Below, one piece after another: positions 18,047 through 25,407 of a stretch of 64,000 bases of DNA; positions within the stretch are counted from its first letter, which is position 1, and every line of letters begins with the position of its first letter. Below the pieces are notes generated by a model. That model did not search any database and was not told the origin of the DNA. It was given only the letters and a program-made list of their open reading frames with translations. A program made the position numbers and the translations under genes. The DNA comes from Streptomyces sp. Sge12 (GTDB lineage Bacteria; Actinomycetota; Actinomycetes; Streptomycetales; Streptomycetaceae), in assembly GCF_002080455.1 (NCBI RefSeq), contig NZ_CP020555.1, positions 2,108,001 to 2,172,000 on the forward strand, read 5' to 3'.

Positions 18047-18895
18047 TCAGGCGCCGTGCGCACGCTGGATGGTGATGTCGCCGAGGCTGGTCCTCGCGTG
18101 CACCTTGACGGTCTCCGCGCCCTCTGCGGGGCCTTCCGCGGATCCGAGGGTGCTGTAGACCGTCCCGGACTGGGAGTTGATGTCGAGCCAGGCAGCAGTC
18201 CCCTGGCGGATCCCGACTTCGAGGTTGCCGGCTTTAGTCTGGAGCTCGACCGTGCCGCGCGCCACTTCCTCGATGCGTACGTTGCCGTTCGAGCTCTTTG
18301 ACGTCACGGACCCTTGCGCTCGGCCCACCGTGATGTTTCCATTGGCGACCTTCAGTCGCAGATCGCCCGCCACGTCGTCCAGCCACGTGTTGCCGTTGGA
18401 GTTCTTGATGTCGGCGTCGCCGCCGACCGTACGGATCCGCACCTCGCCCGAGCCGGTGGTGACATCGACGTCACCCGCCGCCGTGTCCAGCTGGACGTCC
18501 CCGTGCTGCGTCTTGAGCCGCGCCGCGCCGGCCTGGTCCAGCCGGATGTCCCCGGCGCTGGTGCGGACCTCGCACTCGCCCAGCGTCCCCTTGCAGCTGA
18601 TGTCGCCCATCTCCAGCGTGCCGAGCAGCCGCGACCCCTGGGGCAGCGCGACGTCGACCGTGACCGAACCCCGGGCGGAGAACAGCCCGCGCGCCTTCGG
18701 GGTACGGATCGTCAGCGTGCCGTCGGTGAACTCGACCTTGGTCTCCTCGGCGGCGCGGATGTCGTCCTTGTCGCCGGCGGTGCGCGGGTGGATCTCGACC
18801 ACCGTGTCCGTGCGGTCCGTCGCACTGATCCGGGCGACTCCGACCTCGACGTGGATGGTCGCGGTGATGGGTCCCTTGGTCTCGTAAGAAGGCAT
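18047..18895 (-). CDS. DUF4097 beta-strand-repeat protein
   Basis: 282 residues dominated by short beta repeats of the form G-D-(I/V)-x-(L/V)-x-(T/N), for example TSAGDIRLDQ, TQHGDVQLDT, GSGEVRIRT, NGNTWLDD, NGNITVG and NGNVRIEE, spaced about 15-20 residues apart. This is the DUF4097 pattern and predicts a right-handed beta-helix. No signal peptide or membrane segment is visible, so it is probably cytoplasmic. Function is unknown. In Streptomyces such genes often precede a DrrAB-type pump, as here. The spacing (45 bp to the ATPase, 106 bp from the HicB-like gene) suggests one operon. Confidence 0.85.
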   Translation of the reverse strand: MPSYETKGPITATIHVEVGVARISATDRTDTVVEIHPRTAGDKDDIRAAEETKVEFTDGTLTIRTPKARGLFSARGSVTVDVALPQGSRLLGTLEMGDISCKGTLGECEVRTSAGDIRLDQAGAARLKTQHGDVQLDTAAGDVDVTTGSGEVRIRTVGGDADIKNSNGNTWLDDVAGDLRLKVANGNITVGRAQGSVTSKSSNGNVRIEEVARGTVELQTKAGNLEVGIRQGTAAWLDINSQSGTVYSTLGSAEGPAEGAETVKVHARTSLGDITIQRAHGA

Positions 18896-19001
18896 GGCTG
18901 TCCCGTCCTCGTGAGTCTGGTGATCGCCCCCGCGCCGGGGACGTGAAGGAATGAGCGAGAGTGATCGGCCTCTCGCACGCCGAAACGGTGCCCCGGTGGA
19001 G

Positions 19002-19532
19002 CTAGCTCACCCAGCCCGTGAAGCTCTTGCGCCCGCTGCTCCGCTGGGGCGCCGGCCCGTCACCCTGCCGCCCGCCCCCGGGCTCGAGGGCCCCCGAAAC
19101 GGCCCTGACGAGCCATGCGTTGAGCGACAGCCCCTCCCGCGCGGCCGCCTGCTCCGCACGCGTCTTGACGTGGCCGGGGAGTCGCAGATTGATCCTGGCG
19201 GTACTGCTGTCCTCTCCTTCCGGCACGGCGGGGACGGCGGGCAGGGCGTGCGCCTCGTCGAACCCCTGCGCCACGAAGGGCTCTTCCCTCGGCGGCGCCG
19301 TCACGACGAACTCGGGCTCGAGCCCGCGCAACCGCACGTCGACCGAGCCCGGGGCAAGCTCCCGGGTGACCTCACCCATGGCGTCCGACAGGGCGTTCAG
19401 CAGGGTGAGTCTGGCTGCCGACTCTAGCGGCGCGGTGATGCGCTCGGCGAGAGCGCGAGCTTCCGCGCCACCCGCTTCCGCGGCCACCGCGAGCTCGTTC
19501 CGAAGGCTGGCGACATAGGGCGTGAGGTCCAT
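19002..19532 (-). CDS. HicB-like ribbon-helix-helix protein
   Basis: 176 residues. The C-terminal half carries a ribbon-helix-helix/Arc-type segment (ARINLRLPGHVKTRAEQAAAREG), as in HicB antitoxins. The N-terminal half is helical (DLTPYVASLRNELAVAAEAG) and resembles the conserved Streptomyces protein annotated as a HicB-family antitoxin. No adjacent HicA toxin is present, so an autoregulator of the downstream DUF4097/ABC operon is more likely than a toxin-antitoxin pair. The start was placed at the ATG 19532, which gives the MDLTPYVA N-terminus; the frame stays open to 19586. It is divergent from the XRE/TIR operon. Confidence 0.72.
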   Translation of the reverse strand: MDLTPYVASLRNELAVAAEAGGAEARALAERITAPLESAARLTLLNALSDAMGEVTRELAPGSVDVRLRGLEPEFVVTAPPREEPFVAQGFDEAHALPAVPAVPEGEDSSTARINLRLPGHVKTRAEQAAAREGLSLNAWLVRAVSGALEPGGGRQGDGPAPQRSSGRKSFTGWVS

Positions 19533-19844
19533 GTCCCACAGCATGACACACATCTGGCGCCATGGCGAGCCAATCTGGCACCACATGCGCCACCGATCTC
19601 AAAACCGCAGGTCAAAGCGTGTGCCACCGCAGCACCACCCTGAGCCAACCCGACACCACCCTCCGACGAACCCGCCCACTGTCCCGCCAACAGGACAGGA
19701 CGACTTCCGGGCCCCGCGAATGCCGCACCCACCGTCTGAGAAGGAAACGGGAAACCGTATCGATCGCCTTGTCCGTCCGGAAGGGGTTGCCGCACTCTTT
19801 CGTGCAGCACCGCTTGATCCGGACGGATGGTCCTGGGAGGTTCC
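19533..19844. other. Divergent intergenic region, no gene seen
   Basis: 312 bp between the HicB-like gene (minus) and the XRE regulator (plus). It must hold the promoters of both operons. No long inverted repeat, riboswitch or tRNA was recognised, and short ORFs here are shadows with poor codon use. Confidence 0.5.
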
Positions 19845-21137
19845 GTGCCCGTGCCGTCCACCACGTTCGGTGAAGAACTGAGGAAGCGACGCCTGCAGGC
19901 CGGGTGGAGCCTGACGGAACTGTCCGGTGCCGTGCACTACAGCAAAGCGCAGTTGAGCAAGGTGGAGCGAGGTCTCAAGGCACCCGGCCAGGACCTCGTC
20001 CGGCTGTGCGACGCCGCCCTCGGCGCGGACGGAGCACTGACCGCCCTGGTCACGACGAGTTCCGACACCACACCTGCCGAACCGGCACCGAGCGAAGTCA
20101 GCGAGGAACACTGGATGCTGGAGTTGTCGCCCGAGGGCCGGAGCTCGTTCCGGCCGCTGAGTCGTCGGAGCCTTCTGGGTGCCGGTACCGCCTCGCTGAT
20201 GACGTGGCGATCGGATGGCACAGGACCGCTCTCCCCTGCCGCGGGCGCCGGCATGCTGGACGCCTCCCGATCATTGTTCACGCACTACCGGAGGCTCGGC
20301 CAGAGCGTGGAACCCGGCCTGCTGCTGCCCGTCCTCATCGCCCAGACGCACACGCTCCGGGAACTGTCCCTGCAAGCCGACGCCCACAACCGCCGGGAGT
20401 TACTGGCCCTCGGCTCCCGGTATGCCGAGTACGTCGGCTGGTTGGTCCAGGAAACCGGCAACGACCAGGCAGCCCTCTGGTGGACACAACGCGCGGTCGA
20501 TCTCGCCGCCGCCGGCGGAGACCGGGCGCTGGCCGGATACGCGCTGGTCCGACGCGCCCTGGTCACGTTGTACCGGGACGACGCCGAGCAGACGATCGCT
20601 CTCGCCCGACGCGCACAGGACGTCGGGCTGCCCCACCGGATCCGCGGGCTGGCCGCCCAGCGCGAAGCCCAAGGACATGCCCTCGCGGGCGACCGCGATT
20701 CCTGCATGCGCGCCCTCGACCGCGCCCGGGCGCTCCTCGACGATCACGAGGACGGATCCGGCGAGCCGGTCATCGGCACCATGCACCTTCCCGACTCCGT
20801 CGGAATGGTCACGGGCTGGTGCCTGGTCGACCTCGGCCGGCCTCGGGAGGCAGCCGAACAACTGGACCGGCAGCTCGCCCTGATCGGCCCCGACGCGGTG
20901 CGGACACAGGTGCGCTACGGCGTGCGCCGCGCCCTGGCCTACGCCTCGGACGGTGAGATCGACCATGCATGCGCCCTGACGACCCCCCTGCTCGACGGCG
21001 TGGCGGCCGTGCGCTCGGCCACCGTCACGACCGATCTCAGGCGCCTGGCCCGGGCGCTGGCCCGCCATGCGCATCACCCGTCGGTACGCCTCCTGGCCCC
21101 TCGGCTCGGCGCGCTCACGCACCTGCCCATTTCCTGA
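19845..21137 (+). CDS. XRE-family regulator with TPR-like C-terminal region
   Basis: About 430 residues. The N-terminus holds an XRE helix-turn-helix (TFGEELRKRRLQAGWSL...SKAQLSKVERG, roughly residues 4-60). A linker containing SRRSLLGAG follows, then a long helical region with TPR-like repeats (for example ALVRRALVTLYRDDAEQ, AAQREAQGHALAGDRDSC). Such Streptomyces XRE-TPR proteins are probably ligand- or partner-responsive repressors. The start is a GTG at 19845 five bases after GGGAGG; the ATG at 19827 lies upstream of that ribosome site and is unlikely, and a second GTG at 19851 is possible. The TIR gene follows after only 13 bp, so this is likely the first gene and autoregulator of the five-gene operon. 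Confidence 0.83.
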   Translation: MPVPSTTFGEELRKRRLQAGWSLTELSGAVHYSKAQLSKVERGLKAPGQDLVRLCDAALGADGALTALVTTSSDTTPAEPAPSEVSEEHWMLELSPEGRSSFRPLSRRSLLGAGTASLMTWRSDGTGPLSPAAGAGMLDASRSLFTHYRRLGQSVEPGLLLPVLIAQTHTLRELSLQADAHNRRELLALGSRYAEYVGWLVQETGNDQAALWWTQRAVDLAAAGGDRALAGYALVRRALVTLYRDDAEQTIALARRAQDVGLPHRIRGLAAQREAQGHALAGDRDSCMRALDRARALLDDHEDGSGEPVIGTMHLPDSVGMVTGWCLVDLGRPREAAEQLDRQLALIGPDAVRTQVRYGVRRALAYASDGEIDHACALTTPLLDGVAAVRSATVTTDLRRLARALARHAHHPSVRLLAPRLGALTHLPIS

Positions 21138-21150
21138 AGGGAATTCCACC

Positions 21151-21906
21151 GTGGTGGACGTGTTCATCAACTACCGCACAGGCGACGGCGAGAAGACCGC
21201 TGCTCTCCTCGACCAGGAACTGAAGCGCCGCTTCGGCGAGGATCGTATCTTCCGCGCCTCGAGGTCCATCGCCCCCGGCGAGGTCTACCCCGACGCGTTG
21301 CGGACCGCGCTGCAACGCAGTTCCGTCCTGCTGGCCGTGATCGGCCCGGACTGGGCGAACTTCCGTACCCGGCTGAACGATCCGCAGGACTGGGTGCGCA
21401 GGGAGATCGAGGAGGCGCTGGCGCGTGAACTTCCGGTCGTCCCCGTCCTGGACGGCAGGAAGACGGATCGGCTGAAGCAGGCGGACCTGCCGCCCGCACT
21501 GGCCCGGCTCGCTGATCTCCAGTCCGTCCCGTTCGACACGCACGACGTCGAGACAGGTCTCCGGCGCATCTGTGGCGTGGTGACCGACATGGTCCCGAGC
21601 CTCCGCGACCTGGCCGCGGACGGTACGCCGCCGCCCGTGCCCGGCTCGGTGACCAACTCGATCGGGGACGTGTCGGGAACGGCCGTGCAGAGCCGCGACT
21701 TCACGGGGGACGTCGGCGGGACCATCGTGAAGGGCGCGCAGGGACCCGTGCACACGGGTACCGGTTCCATCTACCAGAACTCGCGCCACGTGTCCGGTGA
21801 CCGCCACTTCTCGGGCAACGGAATGACGTACTTCGAGGGCGACAACCAGGGCGAGGTACGACACCAATTCCGTGAGCCGGATCGGCGCGAGAACGAGGGC
21901 CGGTGA
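21151..21906 (+). CDS. TIR-domain protein with Gly-rich beta-motif tail
   Basis: 251 residues. Residues 2-140 are a TIR domain: VFINYRTGD in strand A, the box SVLLAVIGPDW, then DPQDWVRREIEEAL, where Glu85 is in the position of the catalytic NADase glutamate, and PVVPVLDG. The tail has a motif NSIGDVSGTAVQSRDFTGDV (169-188) and a second block QGPVHTGTGSIYQN (197-210), both resembling Gly/Gln-rich beta motifs that I associate with actinobacterial conflict proteins. Related motifs occur in two other products of this operon. Predicted to hydrolyse or cyclise NAD when triggered; the trigger is unknown. The GTG start has AAGGGA eight bases upstream. The stop overlaps the next start by 4 bp (GTGA). 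Confidence 0.88.
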   Translation: MVDVFINYRTGDGEKTAALLDQELKRRFGEDRIFRASRSIAPGEVYPDALRTALQRSSVLLAVIGPDWANFRTRLNDPQDWVRREIEEALARELPVVPVLDGRKTDRLKQADLPPALARLADLQSVPFDTHDVETGLRRICGVVTDMVPSLRDLAADGTPPPVPGSVTNSIGDVSGTAVQSRDFTGDVGGTIVKGAQGPVHTGTGSIYQNSRHVSGDRHFSGNGMTYFEGDNQGEVRHQFREPDRRENEGR

Positions 21907-23900
21907 GCGTGCACACCAGCACACGGGTCGAGAACCCCCAAGGCACCATGCACACCGGCTCCGGCAACATCAATCTCTATGTCGGCGCCCACACACCGGA
22001 CCCTGGCCGGCCGGCCTTCCGGCGCATCGCCGATGATCATCTCGCCTGGCTGCGCCGTGTCCTGATCGCTCCCGGCAACATGGGGAACGCCCGTGCCATG
22101 CTCGCCGACACCGGCTCCGTGATCCTGGACGGCGCTCCGGGCAGCGGGCGGACATCGGCCGCCCGCGTACTCCTCCGCGAGTACCACCACGACACCGGCG
22201 TCTTCAACGAGTTGCTGCCCGGCGAGAGGGACGAGCTCTCCCTCCACGACCCTGCTCTGGTCGAAGCGGGTGACCAGTTGCTGCTGGATCTGTCCGCCGC
22301 CGACGGCCCCCGGTGGGCCGCGGCGCAAGCGGGCCTTCCGGCCCTTCGCAAAGCGGTCCACGAACAGCATGCGCACCTGGTGGTGATCATGCCTCACGGC
22401 GGCCACCTCGACCCGGACCTCCAGTACTACCGGGTGGAGATCCGGCGGCCTCCGGGTCTGAGCGTCCTACGGCGGCACCTGCGCGAGCACGCCGTACCGT
22501 ACGAGCAGTACTCCCGCCCCGACGACATCGTCACCGAGTTCCTGCACGAACTCAGGCCCATGCGGGACATCGCGCACTTCGCCGATCTGGTGCGCCGCGC
22601 CCACGAGGCCGCCCGGCCCGAAGAGGGCTTCGCGCACTGGTGCACAGCGGCCCGCAACGCACAGAACGACCGGCGCAGCGAGGTGGGCGCACTCGTCACC
22701 GGATTGCGCGAGGCCCCCCAGCGGGCCCTGCTGATCACCGTCGCCATGCTGCACGGCGCCCACGCAGACATCATCCACCGCGCGTCCGATCTCCTGCTGA
22801 GCACGCTCGGCCCCCCGCCCGACAAAGCCCTGCTGCTCCAGCAGCGGGATCTCGCCGAGCGGCTCAAGGAGATCACTGCCGAGACCACACCGAGTGGACA
22901 CGTCCGGTTCAAGGAGCTGGACTACGACGCCGCCGTTCGCGCCCACTTCTGGGACCACATGCCCGACCTGCGGCCGCACCTCGGCAGGTGGGCCGCACGC
23001 ACGGTGGACCTGGCCGATCCTCACCTCACGATGGCTGTCCGGGACGGCCTCGTGGAACGGCTGGCCGGGCAGTACCTGAGGACGGGGCGCGGCGAGGGCC
23101 TTGCGTCCTTGGCCGAAGGGTGGAGTTCCGGACCGCCGAGCCGGACGCGATGGGAAGCCGCCGTCCACGCCCTCACGTGCGGGCTCGACGATCCGGCCCA
23201 GGGCAGGGGCTTCCGCGAACGGATCTACCAGTGGTGCGCCAACCGGCAGCTCAAGGGGGATTTCGCGCAGGTCCTCGTCCAGGTCTGCGCGGATGTACTC
23301 GCCTCCAGCCATCCGGACCAAGCCCTCCTGCGGCTCTACTACCTGGCCGAGCGGCACGGCGACTCCACGCGCGCCCCGGAGGCACTGTGCGATCTGGTCA
23401 ACAGCAGCCGCCGGCTGCGTCGGCGGCTGCTCGACCGCCTCGCGCGATCGGACCCCGCACCGGCCGACCTTGTCATCTTCCTGCAGAACTGCGCCCCGGA
23501 ACCTCTGACGGAACCCGCCGGAACCTCTCGGGCCCTGGTGCAGGAGGGCGGCGTGCAGCAGTCCCTGTCGACCTGCTGGCGTGCGGTACTGGCCGGGCTG
23601 CCGCGGAAGGCGTGGCAGCCCCACGCGGAACGCTGGTTTCACCACGTGGCCGCCAACCCCGGGGACAGGGCCGAGCTGCTGCTCGACCTGCTCGTCGGCG
23701 CGGCCCAGCAGTGCGGCGCCCGGCGGGGCGCGGTCTTCGCGTCGCTCTACGCGAGCGCGCGCGACGCCGAGCGCTCCGCTCCGGGCTACCCCGCGCGCGC
23801 ATCGGGCACCACCGCACTCCTGCTCAGCAAGATCAGCGCGGCCCAGGCCCTGGGCCCGACCGAACCATCCACCGCTTCGGCCAGGGAGCCTCGATCATGA
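21903..23900 (+). CDS. Large P-loop-like protein of the TIR operon
   Basis: 665 residues; I do not recognise the family. The N-terminus carries a beta motif (NPQGTMHTGSGNINLYVGA, residues 11-29) very like the block in the TIR protein tail. A Walker-A-like loop follows at residues 77-85, GAPGSGRTS, in which the usual lysine is arginine (Arg83). HLVVIMPHG near residue 153 could be a Walker-B strand but lacks the expected acidic residue. The remainder is alpha-helical and Arg/Leu-rich, like the helical sensor arrays of STAND-type proteins. A sensor, scaffold or weak nucleotide-binding partner of the TIR protein is the most plausible role, by inference from context. GTG start overlaps the TIR stop; its stop overlaps the next ATG. 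Confidence 0.8.
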   Translation: MSVHTSTRVENPQGTMHTGSGNINLYVGAHTPDPGRPAFRRIADDHLAWLRRVLIAPGNMGNARAMLADTGSVILDGAPGSGRTSAARVLLREYHHDTGVFNELLPGERDELSLHDPALVEAGDQLLLDLSAADGPRWAAAQAGLPALRKAVHEQHAHLVVIMPHGGHLDPDLQYYRVEIRRPPGLSVLRRHLREHAVPYEQYSRPDDIVTEFLHELRPMRDIAHFADLVRRAHEAARPEEGFAHWCTAARNAQNDRRSEVGALVTGLREAPQRALLITVAMLHGAHADIIHRASDLLLSTLGPPPDKALLLQQRDLAERLKEITAETTPSGHVRFKELDYDAAVRAHFWDHMPDLRPHLGRWAARTVDLADPHLTMAVRDGLVERLAGQYLRTGRGEGLASLAEGWSSGPPSRTRWEAAVHALTCGLDDPAQGRGFRERIYQWCANRQLKGDFAQVLVQVCADVLASSHPDQALLRLYYLAERHGDSTRAPEALCDLVNSSRRLRRRLLDRLARSDPAPADLVIFLQNCAPEPLTEPAGTSRALVQEGGVQQSLSTCWRAVLAGLPRKAWQPHAERWFHHVAANPGDRAELLLDLLVGAAQQCGARRGAVFASLYASARDAERSAPGYPARASGTTALLLSKISAAQALGPTEPSTASAREPRS

Positions 23901-25033
23901 CGACCGGATGCAGGACGACGACCGCCTTCCTCACCGTCCTGTGTGGCTTGCTGCTGACCATCGTCGGCCTCGCCCAGCACTGGCCGGGGTGGGCGTGGGC
24001 AACGCTGGCGGTACTCCTTCTCCTCGGCCCGGCCGCGGCTTTCAAAGTCGCCTCGCTGCGCCGCGGTTCCCTGCCGGTCGACTTCGAGGAACAGCTCACG
24101 GCCGCCCCGGTGGACCGCAGGGAGCACCACGTCAGCCGGGTCGCCCTGCCGAGCCGTTGGGACGACTACGACTTCGTCTTCTCGGCGACCGTCCGCTGGT
24201 ACCTCGTGGAAGCCCCCGGGAACGACCCCGTACTCAACCCTGCGGGCCTTGCCGTCGAGGCAGTGCTCGACCGTGCCCGCGCCGTCACCGAGCAGCGGGA
24301 GCCGAGCCGGGCCTCACTCGTCCAGCACGAACTCAGCGGCGCCTTGAGCACCATGCGCCCGGACCCCACGGGCCACCTCCATGCCATGGCGGAGGACGTC
24401 ACCCTCACGTTGGCCCAGCACGACCAGGAGCGGCTCGACAAGCTCGCCGAGGTACGCAAGGACAAGGCGGTCTGGGAGCACCAGCGCAAGTACGAACAGA
24501 GCAAGCGCCAGTACCTGGGCGAGGACGTCCTGAAGGACACCGGCAGCGCGGTGGTCTGGTGGCTCGCGAAGAACGACGAACACGTGGAACGGACGGTGGC
24601 AGACCTGGGCCTACTCGCCCAGCTCACCTCCGCGGCCAATGACACCGACGTCCCCGAACGGCTCCGGGAACTCGTGTGGCAGCAGCCCGACGAGCCGGCC
24701 GACGCCGTCCTCCTGACCGAACCCGAGCCTCCCGCCGAACCGAGGCACACCGCTGCGGACCATCTCGCGGGCTTCTTCGACGCCATGGGATTCACCGGGG
24801 AGGACGACCGGCGGACCATGCTGGCCGCCATGATCTCCGAACTCGTCAAGGGGCAGGACCGCCCCGAGACGGCCGAGCACCTGCTCCGCCGATTCGCCCC
24901 ACCGGCGGCGTACACGAGCAACGGCTCCGACCGAGGAGAAGACGATGGACAGCGAACTGACCACTCTGGCGGCGTCGGGAGCAACGACGCTGCTCGCCCT
25001 CATGGTGACGGACTCCTGGAGGCACGCCCGTGA
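23897..25033 (+). CDS. Membrane-anchored helical protein of the TIR operon
   Basis: 378 residues, family not recognised. Two hydrophobic segments near residues 8-28 (TAFLTVLCGLLLTIVGLAQ) and 31-50 (GWAWATLAVLLLLGPAAAF) form a probable hairpin anchor. The next section (about 60-150) may be an SPFH/stomatin-like beta-alpha region, on the evidence of FVFSATVRWYLVEAPGN and the following helix with A-LDRARAVTEQREP; this is tentative. A charged helix with coiled-coil character follows (QERLDKLAEVRKDKAVWEHQRKYEQSKRQ is charged throughout). The C-terminal part is acidic and Pro-rich. The ATG overlaps the preceding stop (ATGA) and the last 89 bp overlap the next gene in another frame. This is likely the membrane platform of the system. 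Confidence 0.78.
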   Translation: MTTGCRTTTAFLTVLCGLLLTIVGLAQHWPGWAWATLAVLLLLGPAAAFKVASLRRGSLPVDFEEQLTAAPVDRREHHVSRVALPSRWDDYDFVFSATVRWYLVEAPGNDPVLNPAGLAVEAVLDRARAVTEQREPSRASLVQHELSGALSTMRPDPTGHLHAMAEDVTLTLAQHDQERLDKLAEVRKDKAVWEHQRKYEQSKRQYLGEDVLKDTGSAVVWWLAKNDEHVERTVADLGLLAQLTSAANDTDVPERLRELVWQQPDEPADAVLLTEPEPPAEPRHTAADHLAGFFDAMGFTGEDDRRTMLAAMISELVKGQDRPETAEHLLRRFAPPAAYTSNGSDRGEDDGQRTDHSGGVGSNDAARPHGDGLLEARP

Positions 25034-25373
25034 CCTCGTCGCACGCCGCCTCGCACGCACCCCCACGGGCCGCGCCACGATCGCCGACCTGGACACCGCC
25101 CGGGCCCGACTCCTCTCCGCGGACACCGCACAGGAGGGGCAGACCGCCCTGGACATCGCCGTTCACCTTCGCCGAGCGGTCAACTCCGGAGCCCTCACCG
25201 CCGACGACCTGCGCGCCCTCTCGATGACCTTGGAGCAACTCGCCGCGCCCTCACCAAGGCACCCGATCACCGTGCACAACGAGATCACCGGCGGCACCCA
25301 ACACGGCCCCGTCATCCAGTCGGGCCGAATCACCAACCTGACCGTCGACGTCCCGCCCCCACTGCTGCCGTGA
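24945..25373 (+). CDS. Small protein with beta-motif tail, last gene of the TIR operon
   Basis: 142 residues, family not recognised. The N-terminus has a short hydrophobic stretch (LAASGATTLLALMVTDSW), the middle is helical, and the C-terminus (110-133) has the motif NEITGGTQHGPVIQSGRITN, the same class of Gly/Gln/His motif as in the TIR protein. It may dock to the same partner. The ATG is preceded by GAGGAGAAGACG, a good ribosome site, and lies inside the upstream gene, giving an 89-bp overlap. It ends 34 bp before a convergent conserved gene, so it marks the right boundary of the operon. Confidence 0.8.
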   Translation: MDSELTTLAASGATTLLALMVTDSWRHARDLVARRLARTPTGRATIADLDTARARLLSADTAQEGQTALDIAVHLRRAVNSGALTADDLRALSMTLEQLAAPSPRHPITVHNEITGGTQHGPVIQSGRITNLTVDVPPPLLP

Positions 25374-25407
25374 CCCAGCAGCTCCCCGAGGCCGGAAGAC
25401 CGACACC

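Noticed and set aside
19002..19532. Functional HicAB toxin-antitoxin module
   Set aside because: No HicA-like small dsRBD toxin ORF is adjacent on either side.
21903..23900. Calling the large TIR-operon protein a STAND NTPase
   Set aside because: Only the Walker-A-like loop supports this, its Lys is Arg, and no NB-ARC or NACHT block follows. Left as unassigned.
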